Assembly (NCBI GenBank): GCA_016191845.1
Contig: JACPVF010000009.1
Coordinates: forward strand, 104,943-168,942
Direction: 5' to 3'
DNA: 64,000 nt
Source: Chloroflexota bacterium
GTDB lineage: Bacteria; Chloroflexota; Anaerolineae; Anaerolineales; Villigracilaceae
This document shows positions 9,512 through 16,585 of this stretch, in pieces (position 1 is the first letter of the stretch; each line of letters starts with the position of its first letter). Under the pieces are notes generated by a model. The model was not told where the DNA came from and made no database searches. It was given only the letters and a program-made list of their open reading frames with translations. The translations under genes and the position numbers were made by a program.

Positions 9512-10824
9512 AATACTCGCTGCGTTCTTCTTTTGCCCGCCAAACCCTGATCCTCTTTTTCCTCGTCCTGTTGCTGACTCTTCTGGGGCGCGCCGTGACC
9601 CTGACGGGTGCGGCCGCCTATTGCCAGGGTTGGCCCGTCTGCATGCCCACTCATCCCGTGGGCTGGCTGCAACTGGTGCATCGCCTGGCGGTTGTCCTGG
9701 CTTCGATCCAGATGGCCTGGGTGATGCGCAAGGCCTGGCGCGAACAGCGTGAGAACACGCTGCTGCTGCCGATGACCACGGTGCTGGGCGTGCTGTTCTT
9801 CGGGCAGGCATTGATCGGCTCATTGGAAGTGACCCATGGCCTGGCGCGACATCTGGCCGTGCTGCACGGGCTGACGGCGGTCTCGTTGTGGTTCGCGTTG
9901 CTCGGCCTGACCCTGGTGGCAGGCGTCCAAGCCGTGGATCCTGTATCTATCCCCGTTTTGGATGCGCGTCAACGCCTGAAGGATTTCTTCGCACTCTCCA
10001 AGCCGTTGATCGTGGCGCTGCTGCTGGTAACCACTTACGCGGGGCTGGTGGCAGGCGGCAAACAGTGGCCGTCCTTCCAGCTTGGCTTCTGGACCCTGCT
10101 GGGTGGCGCGTTGGCGGCGGGTGGCTCCTCGGCGTTGAACCAGTATATCGACCGCGAACTGGACAAGAACATGCAACGCACGGCCAAACGTCCGCTGGCC
10201 TCCGAGCGGCTGACGGCCGCCGAGGGACTGGCCTTTGGCCTGGCCCTGTGCCTGACCAGTTATTACGTGCTGGCGGGATTCGTCAACCTGCTGGCGGCGC
10301 TGCTCTCGCTGGCGGGCATCTTCTATTACGTGTTCTTCTACAGCGTGTGGTTGAAGAAGGCCACCGTGCAAAACATCGTGATCGGGGGCGGGGCGGGGGC
10401 CATCCCGCCGATGGTGGGCTGGGCGGCTGCCACGGGGCGGCTGGACCTGGCCGCGCTGATCCTGTTCGGCATCGTCTTCATGTGGACCCCGCCACACTTC
10501 TGGGCGCTGGCCATCGTCCGCCAGAAGGATTACGCGCGCGCGGGCGTGCCGATGCTGCCCGTGGTGCGCGGCGAAGAGGAGACCCGCCGCCAGATCCTGA
10601 TCTACACCTTTGCGCTGGTGGCGGTGACCCTGCTGCTGCCACTCTTCAACCTGACGGGAACGATCTACCTGATCTCCGCGCTCCTGTTGGGACTCTCGCT
10701 GCTCTACACCGCCTGGCGCGTGTGGAAAGTGCCTGGCAACAAGGTGGCCTGGACGATGTACCGCTGGTCGAGCATGTACCTGGCGTTCATCTTCCTGGCG
10801 CTGATGCTGGATGCGGTGTTGTAG
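9508..10824 (+). CDS. Half-size CtaA-like domain fused to heme o synthase (CtaB/CyoE)
   Basis: 438 residues. Residues 1-145 are four helices resembling one half of heme a synthase CtaA: GRAVTLTGAAAYCQGWPVC with paired C39 and C45, H58 (HRLAVVLA) and H120 (LHGLTAVSLW) as possible heme ligands. From ~155 comes a complete UbiA-type protoheme IX farnesyltransferase with the N211-x3-D215-x3-D219 motif and DYARAGVPMLPV in the second Asp loop region. The enzyme farnesylates heme b to heme o. The CtaA half may bind or hand over heme. The 3' end of this gene recurs twice downstream in decayed form. Confidence 0.9.
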   Translation: MKYSLRSSFARQTLILFFLVLLLTLLGRAVTLTGAAAYCQGWPVCMPTHPVGWLQLVHRLAVVLASIQMAWVMRKAWREQRENTLLLPMTTVLGVLFFGQALIGSLEVTHGLARHLAVLHGLTAVSLWFALLGLTLVAGVQAVDPVSIPVLDARQRLKDFFALSKPLIVALLLVTTYAGLVAGGKQWPSFQLGFWTLLGGALAAGGSSALNQYIDRELDKNMQRTAKRPLASERLTAAEGLAFGLALCLTSYYVLAGFVNLLAALLSLAGIFYYVFFYSVWLKKATVQNIVIGGGAGAIPPMVGWAAATGRLDLAALILFGIVFMWTPPHFWALAIVRQKDYARAGVPMLPVVRGEEETRRQILIYTFALVAVTLLLPLFNLTGTIYLISALLLGLSLLYTAWRVWKVPGNKVAWTMYRWSSMYLAFIFLALMLDAVL

Positions 10825-10876
10825 AGTGGGACGCGGACGAGCGCGGAATACGCGGATTTTTGTCAGGTTTTTTTGA

Positions 10877-10944
10877 ACCGCAAAGCACGCTAAGAGCGCA
10901 AAGAGAACAAAGGTTTTCTTCGCGTCCTTTGCGTGCTCTGCGGT
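10877..10944. repeat. REP-like palindromic intergenic element
   Basis: Outer arms ACCGCAAAGCACGC (10877-10890) and GCGTGCTCTGCGGT (10931-10944) are inverted with one mismatch, with inner purine-rich and pyrimidine-rich halves that also pair. It lies just after the ctaB stop and looks like a dispersed repeat capable of forming a long hairpin. Confidence 0.6.
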
Positions 10945-10968
10945 AAATTTTGGCTCCTGAGTAAAATG

Positions 10969-11004
10969 AAGAGACCCTGGAATTTTTCCAGAGCCTCTTT
11001 TGAT
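10969..11004 (+). terminator. Terminator-like imperfect hairpin
   Basis: CTGGAA and TTCCAG pair around a short T loop, with AAGAG and CTCTT pairing outside a small bulge, followed by TTTT. It could terminate transcripts coming from ctaB. Confidence 0.45.
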
Positions 11005-11020
11005 TTGCGCGTAGACAACT

Positions 11021-11136
11021 GTGCTTGCTGCTCTACACCACCTGGCGTGTATGGAAGGTGCCTGGGGACAAGGTGGCCTGGACCACGAACATGTATTTGG
11101 CGGCTCCTGGCGTTGATGCTGGATGCGGTGGTGTAG
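11021..11136 (+). pseudogene. Decayed duplicate of the 3' end of the CtaA-CtaB gene, copy 2
   Basis: The stretch starting TGCTGCTCTACACCACC closely matches the last ~128 bp of ctaB (10697-10824) through the stop codon, including the GTGCCTGG and AAGGTGGCCTGGACC blocks and CTGATGCTGGATGCGGT at the end. An internal deletion of ~18 bp and substitutions break the frame. There is no start and no function is expected. Together with copy 3 it marks repeated duplication of this locus. Confidence 0.85.
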
Positions 11137-11201
11137 TGAAAATGCGGATGAACGCTAAGGCGTTTTGACGTTTATATGATTCACTGTTGAGTCCAGAATC
11201 G

Positions 11202-11234
11202 AAAAAGGTCTTGGAGGACAACCAAGGCCTTTTT
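11202..11234. terminator. Bidirectional terminator hairpin
   Basis: AAAAAGGTCTTGG (11202-11214) pairs with CCAAGGCCTTTTT (11222-11234) with one G-T wobble and loop AGGACAA. A and T runs lie on both sides, so it can stop transcripts from either strand, including the small minus-strand gene ending at 11264. Confidence 0.75.
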
Positions 11235-11263
11235 GTATGATGTTTTAATGTCTAAAATAAAGC

Positions 11264-11452
11264 TCAAATCCCGATTTTTTTATTAAACCAAATAAGTATG
11301 TTGACTGCAATCATTATGAAAACCAGGTAAATTATTGGCTGATTGGCAAAATTTGGAAAATAGGAAAACAAATATTCACTAAAATATCGGCCGACAAAAA
11401 AACAGATAATAATTTCGACAATATTTATAAGTAGTTTATTTTTTCTCTGCAT
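11264..11452 (-). CDS. Small membrane protein, paralogue 1
   Basis: 62 residues with two predicted membrane helices (about 8-26 and 38-56) and a C terminus ending WFNKKIGI. It is clearly paralogous to the 66-residue protein at 11609-11809 (shared I-x-E-x-II pattern, Y-F/L-x-x-FS, WxNKKIGI end). The gene is AT-rich, unlike the GC-rich surroundings, and sits between ctaB-tail copies 2 and 3. No family is recognised. The conserved pairing argues that it is, or was, translated. Confidence 0.6.
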   Translation of the reverse strand: MQRKNKLLINIVEIIICFFVGRYFSEYLFSYFPNFANQPIIYLVFIMIAVNILIWFNKKIGI

Positions 11453-11491
11453 TTTATAGTATCCTACTTCAGCCTATTGGATATGTCTAAT

Positions 11492-11540
11492 TTCTGGCGT
11501 TGATGCTAGATGCTGTGTTGTAAGCTAGGACGTGGACGGG
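11492..11540 (+). pseudogene. Decayed duplicate of the ctaB 3' end, copy 3
   Basis: About 49 bp match the ctaB end plus downstream flank at 10796-10842: CTGGCG-T-GATGCT, GTGTTGTA and then GGACG-x-GGACG after the stop position. Because similarity continues past the stop codon, the duplicated segment included flanking DNA and is not a coding coincidence. Confidence 0.75.
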
Positions 11541-11608
11541 GAAGTTCATAATCTTTTCAATGGCATAACAAATGGACTGGTGGCGGTCGCAGTGCCACCA
11601 GAACTAAG

Positions 11609-11809
11609 TCATTCAATCCCAATTTTTTTATTGAGCCAAGTAAACAGGCTAACTGTAAAAACTATTACAACTAAATAAGTTAAGAAATTGTTAGCCCATG
11701 TCGGGGAAAGGGAAAATATAAACTCATAAAGATAATGGCCAAGCATAAAACTGATAATGACCTCCGCAGCATATATCAGTATTCTGAAGTTTTTGCTTTT
11801 ATGCTTCAT
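11609..11809 (-). CDS. Small membrane protein, paralogue 2
   Basis: 66 residues, two predicted helices (about 10-30 and 40-58), ending WLNKKIGIE. It is a diverged copy of the 11264-11452 gene with the same orientation and the same position relative to a ctaB-tail fragment, so both probably arose from one duplicated unit. There is no clear ribosome-binding site. Function unknown. Confidence 0.6.
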   Translation of the reverse strand: MKHKSKNFRILIYAAEVIISFMLGHYLYEFIFSLSPTWANNFLTYLVVIVFTVSLFTWLNKKIGIE

Positions 11810-11845
11810 GATGTTGTTTATTCTTGTGCTTCAAGGTGTTTTGCT

Positions 11846-12103
11846 TTATTTTTCATTATTGGTTAGGTTTGTTGTCGGTTTTCTTTTTTTGGATATTGTC
11901 ATGTAGACGAAGACAAGGACAACTGCAATAATTGCTCCTATCACCATCAAAATAAATATCATCCTTAAATCATGGACTTCTTTCTTGAATATTTCGCCAA
12001 TATCCAGCCTCTCTGAAAAATAAAGGCGGATACCGTCGATAATAAAGATCAGAAATACAAATGAAAGGCTTGCGATTATTTCCAGGTTTAGGTTTTTCTT
12101 CAT
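11846..12103 (-). CDS. Small two-helix membrane protein of unknown function
   Basis: 85 residues: helix at about 8-27, an acidic/basic connector (ERLDIGEIFKKEVHDLR), helix at about 48-70, and a charged cytosolic tail rich in Lys and Asn. GAGAGG upstream of the ATG supports the start. It is AT-rich like the two paralogues below it and could form an operon with them. No homologous family recognised. Confidence 0.55.
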   Translation of the reverse strand: MKKNLNLEIIASLSFVFLIFIIDGIRLYFSERLDIGEIFKKEVHDLRMIFILMVIGAIIAVVLVFVYMTISKKRKPTTNLTNNEK

Positions 12104-12173
12104 TTAAAACCTCTCCACATTTTCAGAGCAGATGTTGTTCCAAATTGGCGGAATAATCAAGCGGTTCACTGTC

Positions 12174-13586
12174 TCAGGGGTGGATAAGAATCACCGCCTG
12201 CTTATCCTCAAATTCCACTTTCCAACCATTACTTTTCAATACCTCAATGATCGGCCAGTCGGGTTCGAGGAGGACCGTTTTCACGTCCCATTGATCGAGC
12301 AGGGATAAGGCATTCTTGTCTGCATTGACCACAGCGTGCCACTGGTTCAGCAGGTCGTCGCCGTACAGGTCGGCGCGGCCGTCGATGAAGACGGGGGTTT
12401 CGGGCAGAGTCCACAGCAGGTAGCCGCCCCAGTTGTAGGAGTTGAACAGCCTGCCTTCGGGATGATGGGTTTGCATCCACTGCACCGCGGCGACGGGATA
12501 GTTCTTGTCCACGCGCTCGGGCTGGGAGATGAGGAACAGGTTCCCCAGCACGGCCAGCGAGAGGACGACGATCAATGTGCCATTGAGGATGGACGTCAGA
12601 CGCGGGTCCAGGTCTTTTACGGGGTGGCTCTCCCTGCGCGGCAGACTTTCGATGAAGGCCTGAATCCACTCGCTGAGCAAAGGCGCGGCGGTGATGGCGA
12701 ACAGCGCGATGTTACGCTGAGCCACAAAGGTCAGATAAGCAAAGCCCAATACCTTGAAGACCTGCGGCCAATTCAGCGGCTTCTTCGCGAAGGGCGCGGC
12801 CAGCATCAGCAGGAACAACATCCACAACAGCGGATGAAAGTCCACGCGGTGGAAATCGGGTGAGAGCCATTCCTGGATCTGCAGCGAGACATTCACCTGC
12901 TGGAAGGGCAGCCGCCAGAGGGCGAGTCCGTTCGGGTTCAGGCCGACGGCCAGGGCGGAGAGGGCGGTCCAGCCCAGCAGATGCAGGGCCTGCCGCTGAA
13001 GCGGAATCCGCTCTTCGGGCTGGAAAAAGGACTGGACGAAGAGTCCCGCGGTGTGCGCCGCCAGCAGCAGGAATCCCCAGATCCAGCCGCCATGCAGGTT
13101 GGCCCACAACGCGAAGAACGGGATCAGCACCCACTGCCTGCGCGAAGAGCGAATCAGCCACAAGTCGAGCAGGGCCACGAGGAAGAAGGACAGGATCTGC
13201 GGGCGTGGACCCCAGATGGGCGCGGCGGTGACCACGGCCAGCAGCAGGATGAAACTATCGACGAAGGGATTGCCCTTGAGGTTTTTTGAAACGACGTGAA
13301 AGGTCAGCGCGCCGAGCAGGGCCACGAAAGCCGCCAACGCAAAGTACTTTCTGAGGCTATAAAGCCCATATAATAGGAGTTCGGACAGCCAGAAGGCATT
13401 GACCCACGGCGCGCCCGCGCGGGTGTAGCTGAAGATGTCGGTCAGCAGGATGCTTTTCTGCGTCCACATCTCCTGGCCTGCACGCAGATGCCACCACAAG
13501 TCGGCGTCGATGGGCGTGCGGCTGAACAGGAAAGCCGTGAGCAGAAAGGTGAGCGCAGTCAGTAGGCGTTGGATGTCTGATTTCAT
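12174..13586 (-). CDS. Polytopic membrane protein, GT-C glycosyltransferase-like
   Basis: 470 residues with about ten hydrophobic helices. An early extracytoplasmic loop reads PIDADLWWHLRAGQEM, followed by DIFSYTRAGAPWVNAFWLSE, and a late soluble segment has FNSYNWGGYLLW and FIDGRADLYGDDLL. This D-x-D-x-WWHLR pattern is common to a widespread family of uncharacterised membrane proteins resembling lipid-linked-sugar glycosyltransferases. Activity on a specific substrate is not shown. ATG at 13586 is chosen because the hydrophobic start MKSDIQRLLTALTF begins there and the upstream extension looks non-coding. Only 9 bp separate it from the divergent start at 13596. Confidence 0.7.
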   Translation of the reverse strand: MKSDIQRLLTALTFLLTAFLFSRTPIDADLWWHLRAGQEMWTQKSILLTDIFSYTRAGAPWVNAFWLSELLLYGLYSLRKYFALAAFVALLGALTFHVVSKNLKGNPFVDSFILLLAVVTAAPIWGPRPQILSFFLVALLDLWLIRSSRRQWVLIPFFALWANLHGGWIWGFLLLAAHTAGLFVQSFFQPEERIPLQRQALHLLGWTALSALAVGLNPNGLALWRLPFQQVNVSLQIQEWLSPDFHRVDFHPLLWMLFLLMLAAPFAKKPLNWPQVFKVLGFAYLTFVAQRNIALFAITAAPLLSEWIQAFIESLPRRESHPVKDLDPRLTSILNGTLIVVLSLAVLGNLFLISQPERVDKNYPVAAVQWMQTHHPEGRLFNSYNWGGYLLWTLPETPVFIDGRADLYGDDLLNQWHAVVNADKNALSLLDQWDVKTVLLEPDWPIIEVLKSNGWKVEFEDKQAVILIHP

Positions 13587-13595
13587 GGAGGCCTG

Positions 13596-14525
13596 TTGAA
13601 GGAATTTTCCCGTGCACAAAAGTTGAGTTGGATTGCGGCCCTGGGTGCAGCACTGGGGCTGATTGTAGCATCTTTCCGCCTGCCTGGCGGCGATGACCTG
13701 TATCGGTATTACCTGCCCTTCACGCAAGGTTGTTTCGACTGCGGTTACGTTCCGTACTTCGCGCAATGGGTTCTCGCGCCGTTGCGCCTGCTGCCGAGTT
13801 ATCCGCTGGCCTGGCCACTCTGGACGACGCTCAGTGTGGCGGGCTTTCTGGCGCTGGCCTACGTCACCGAGGTCAACCCGTTCCTGCTGATGATCTCTTT
13901 CCCGATGCTGGGACAGGTCTGGCTGGGTCAGGTGGACGTATTGGTGGCGCTGGGGTTGGTGATCTTCCTGTTTGGGAAGAATCCGTACCTGCGCGGAGTC
14001 GGTCTGATTCTAGCCCTGACCAAACCCCAGTTGACAGGCTTGCCGATTCTGTTCGGCCTGCTGCTGGAATCCCCAAGCCTGTGGCCTCGACTGTTGGCTG
14101 CTCCCGTTTTGACGGCGATCCTCAGTCTGTTCGTCTACGGTTTCGACTGGCCCCTGCGCTGGATCGCTAATTCCACGGCAGGGTTGCCCGTCCACGTCTG
14201 GCGGTTGGCGGGCATGGACGTCTGGCGTTTCGGCATCTTCCTTGCGCCGCTGCCGTTGTTCTTCCGCGAGAAACGTCAGCGCCTACTTTCAGGCCTGTTG
14301 GTCTCGACGCTGGCGACCCCATTCTTCGGCGTGTACTCGTACGTGCTCTTCCTGCTGTTCGAGGTCAACTGGTGGACAGTGCTGCTCTCTTATGCCTGGC
14401 TGCTGGGATTCTTCTTCTGGCGAGAGGAGGCCATGCGTCTGGCCTGGGTGCTGCCCGTGGGGATGTTGATTGCAATGTTTATGTCGCTGCGAGGGCGCAG
14501 AGCGCCCGAAGCAATCTCCCAATAA
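13596..14525 (+). CDS. Polytopic membrane protein, possible GT87-like mannosyltransferase relative
   Basis: 309 residues, around eight to nine helices. The N-terminal loop GGDDLYRYYLPFTQGC and the helix pattern recall DUF2029/GT87 polyprenol-sugar-dependent glycosyltransferases, but the protein is shorter than typical members and no catalytic residue can be assigned with confidence. The start is TTG at 13596 with GGAGG at 13587-13591, which overlaps the start codon of the divergent gene. Its last codons run into a REP-like repeat. Confidence 0.6.
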   Translation: MKEFSRAQKLSWIAALGAALGLIVASFRLPGGDDLYRYYLPFTQGCFDCGYVPYFAQWVLAPLRLLPSYPLAWPLWTTLSVAGFLALAYVTEVNPFLLMISFPMLGQVWLGQVDVLVALGLVIFLFGKNPYLRGVGLILALTKPQLTGLPILFGLLLESPSLWPRLLAAPVLTAILSLFVYGFDWPLRWIANSTAGLPVHVWRLAGMDVWRFGIFLAPLPLFFREKRQRLLSGLLVSTLATPFFGVYSYVLFLLFEVNWWTVLLSYAWLLGFFFWREEAMRLAWVLPVGMLIAMFMSLRGRRAPEAISQ

Positions 14526-14607
14526 CCTGAGATTGCTCACCTGCACTGCACCTGCGGTTTGTTCAGGTGCAAGTGTCGTCGTCGCGGCGCTCCTTCTCGC
14601 AATGACA
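14509..14607. repeat. REP-like interspersed repeat overlapping the end of a gene
   Basis: The segment begins GAAGCAATCTC, contains hairpins AGCAATCTC/GAGATTGCT (14510-14518 with 14529-14537) and GCACCTG/CAGGTGC (around 14549-14571), and ends CGCAATGAC. Similar GAAGCAATCTC...CGCAATGAC elements occur as dispersed intergenic repeats in diverse bacteria. This one supplies the stop codon of the preceding gene. Confidence 0.5.
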
Positions 14608-14611
14608 TAAT

Positions 14612-14644
14612 AAAAAAGTGGCGCGGAAGGAACTTCCGCGCCAC
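14612..14644 (-). terminator. Intrinsic terminator of the sigma factor gene
   Basis: A perfect 12-bp stem (14618-14629 with 14633-14644, GTGGCGCGGAAG) with loop GAA. Read on the minus strand it is followed by six T (14612-14617). It lies 17 bp after the sigma factor stop. Confidence 0.9.
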
Positions 14645-14661
14645 AGTTGTTTTATTTCGTT

Positions 14662-15873
14662 TTACTCGCCCAAGTAATCACGCAGTTTTCTGCGGATGGA
14701 CGGGTGGCGCAGGCGGCTGAGCGCCTGGGCTTCGATCTGACGCACGCGTTCGCGCGTGACGCCCATCTTGCGGCCAACCTCTTCGAGCGTGTAGGCCTGT
14801 CCGTCCAGCAGACCATAGCGGAGCTGCAGGATGCGCACTTCGCGCGGGGGCAGGCCGTTCAGCACTTCGCCGAGATGCTCGCGCAACAAGTTGTAAGTGG
14901 CCGAGTCATCGGGCGGGGGAGCCTCATCGTCCTCGATGAAGTCGCCGAGGACCGAATCCTCTTCATCGTCAGTCGGCGTCTCCAGCGAGAGCGGGCGGCG
15001 CGCCACCTGGATCATGTTCTCGACCTTCTTGGGCGGGACATCCAGCGCGACGGCCAGTTCCTCGACGGAAGGCTCGCGGCCCAGACGTTGAGTCAATTGA
15101 TGCTGAACGCGCAACAGCTTGTTGATCTGATCGCCCATGTGCACGGGCACGCGGATTGTGCGTCCCTGGTCGGCGATGGCGCGGGTCACGGCCTGACGAA
15201 TCCACCAGGTGGCATACGTAGAGAACTTATGTCCGCGGCGATAGTCGAACTTCTTGGTGGCGCGGATCAAGCCGATATTGCCTTCCTGAATCAGATCGAG
15301 GAAGGGCACGCCGCGTCCCATATATTTCTTGGCTACCGAGATCACGAGGCGCGAGTTGGCTGTGATGAGATGTTCACGAGCAGCCCAGCCGTCCTCGATC
15401 AACTTGCGGAGCTCGGTGCGGCGGCGCGGGTTGACGTTGCCGTGCGCAAGTTCCTCGCGGGCCATGCGTCCGCGCTCGATGCGCTGGGCCAGGGCCACTT
15501 CTTCCGAGGCGGTCAACAACGGCACGCGGCTGACCTCTTTCAGGTACAGGCCGATGGTGTCGTCGGTATCGATGTTGGCGAGGTAATCGTCGATATTGAG
15601 ATCGGGCTCGGGCTCGGCTTCGATCTCTTCCACCGCAACCAGTTCATCCTCGGTGGGTTCGTTGGTGAGGGTATCTTCCACGAAGGGGATGCCCGCGCTC
15701 AAGAGCGCAGAGAATGCCTCTTCCAGTTGCTCCACGTCCTGTTCGGCCTCGGGAAAGAAGTGCAGGATATCGTCCAGCGTTACAAAGGACTTTTGCCGCC
15801 CTAATTCGATCAATCGCGCAATGGCGGAGAACTCTTCTTCCTCATCCACGATAAGTATTTTATCTACATCCAT
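14662..15873 (-). CDS. sigA: Primary RNA polymerase sigma factor (SigA/RpoD)
   Basis: 403 residues. An acidic region 1.1-like N terminus is followed by region 1.2 (IGLYLKEVSRVPLL), region 2 with FSTYATWWIRQAVTRAI for -10 recognition and melting, region 3 (REPSVEELA), and region 4 with the helix-turn-helix TLEEVGRKMGVTRERVRQIE for -35 recognition. The full housekeeping layout agrees with the TTGACA/TATAAT promoters seen across the window. ATG at 15873 is preferred to an upstream in-frame TTG. A plausible promoter lies at 15903-15931. Confidence 0.96.
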   Translation of the reverse strand: MDVDKILIVDEEEEFSAIARLIELGRQKSFVTLDDILHFFPEAEQDVEQLEEAFSALLSAGIPFVEDTLTNEPTEDELVAVEEIEAEPEPDLNIDDYLANIDTDDTIGLYLKEVSRVPLLTASEEVALAQRIERGRMAREELAHGNVNPRRRTELRKLIEDGWAAREHLITANSRLVISVAKKYMGRGVPFLDLIQEGNIGLIRATKKFDYRRGHKFSTYATWWIRQAVTRAIADQGRTIRVPVHMGDQINKLLRVQHQLTQRLGREPSVEELAVALDVPPKKVENMIQVARRPLSLETPTDDEEDSVLGDFIEDDEAPPPDDSATYNLLREHLGEVLNGLPPREVRILQLRYGLLDGQAYTLEEVGRKMGVTRERVRQIEAQALSRLRHPSIRRKLRDYLGE

Positions 15874-15902
15874 TCTGCCATCCAAACTTTGAATTTGTTT
15901 TC

Positions 15903-15931
15903 AGAATACACAGTTTAAGGGCAAAAAGCAA
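15903..15931 (-). promoter_or_regulatory. Probable promoter of the sigma factor gene
   Basis: On the minus strand TTGCTT (15926-15931) and TATTCT (15903-15908) are separated by 17 bp, about 30 bp upstream of the start codon. Both hexamers deviate from consensus. Confidence 0.45.
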
Positions 15932-15985
15932 TACCCTTACAAAACTCTCGATGATTTGTAATGTGATTGTTTTACGAGGTTCACA

Positions 15986-16585
15986 TTACGGATATGGAGT
16001 GACCGCCTCAGGGGTGAGCGTCACTGGAAGCGGCGACGGTGTGGGCGTAACCTGATAGGGTGGATTATCAGCCATCAGGATCAAGCCTTCGATGGAAGAC
16101 AAGTCCACAATCAGCAGGCGCTCCCCGTCGAAGCGGGTGTAGTATCCCGAATCGGAAGGCGTCTTGTCTCCGATCTCGAGGATGTGCTTCGCGCCACTCT
16201 TCAGGTAGACCGTCAGCACGTAGGCGGGCGGATCCAGCCCGAGGTCGGAGGGAGTGAGCCCTTCGACCTCTTTGACGTAGCGCATGCTTGTCAGTGTGGT
16301 GAGCACCGCCCCGACGTCGCCCTGGCTGGCCAATCCGCCGAAAGGCAGGACCACCTCCCACTGGCCCTGCATGTTGAGTGCCACTTCCACCGCGCCGCCT
16401 GAAGTAGTCTCCAGACGGATGCGGTTGGGATCGCCCTCGGCAGGGTCCAGCAGGTATCGAGTCGGCAGGGTCGGGAAGGATTTCGCCTCTTCCCTGATGA
16501 CTTGCTCATCCTGCCGCAGGTAGATCATGACACCAGCTACCAGCACCACCAGGAACACCAACAACCAAGTGGAGCGACGCAGCAT
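15986..16585 (-). CDS. DUF4340-like membrane-anchored protein
   Basis: 199 residues: an N-terminal helix (about 6-23), a soluble extracytoplasmic domain with GLTPSDLGLDPPAYVLTVYL and LEIGDKTPSDSGYYTRFDG, typical of DUF4340, and a Pro/Thr-rich tail. It starts directly after the stop of the GldG-like gene, so it is the last gene of the ABC operon 15986-19883. DUF4340 proteins commonly accompany GldA/GldF/GldG-like transporters. Their biochemical role is unknown. Confidence 0.8.
   Translation of the reverse strand: MLRRSTWLLVFLVVLVAGVMIYLRQDEQVIREEAKSFPTLPTRYLLDPAEGDPNRIRLETTSGGAVEVALNMQGQWEVVLPFGGLASQGDVGAVLTTLTSMRYVKEVEGLTPSDLGLDPPAYVLTVYLKSGAKHILEIGDKTPSDSGYYTRFDGERLLIVDLSSIEGLILMADNPPYQVTPTPSPLPVTLTPEAVTPYP

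Noticed and set aside
10933..11136. A 67-residue frame across the ctaB-tail copy
   Set aside because: It is the decayed duplicate read in sequence and has no start signal.
12336..12863. A 175-residue plus-strand frame opposite the GT-C-like gene
   Set aside because: Antisense composition, no start signal, and overlap with a coherent membrane protein gene.
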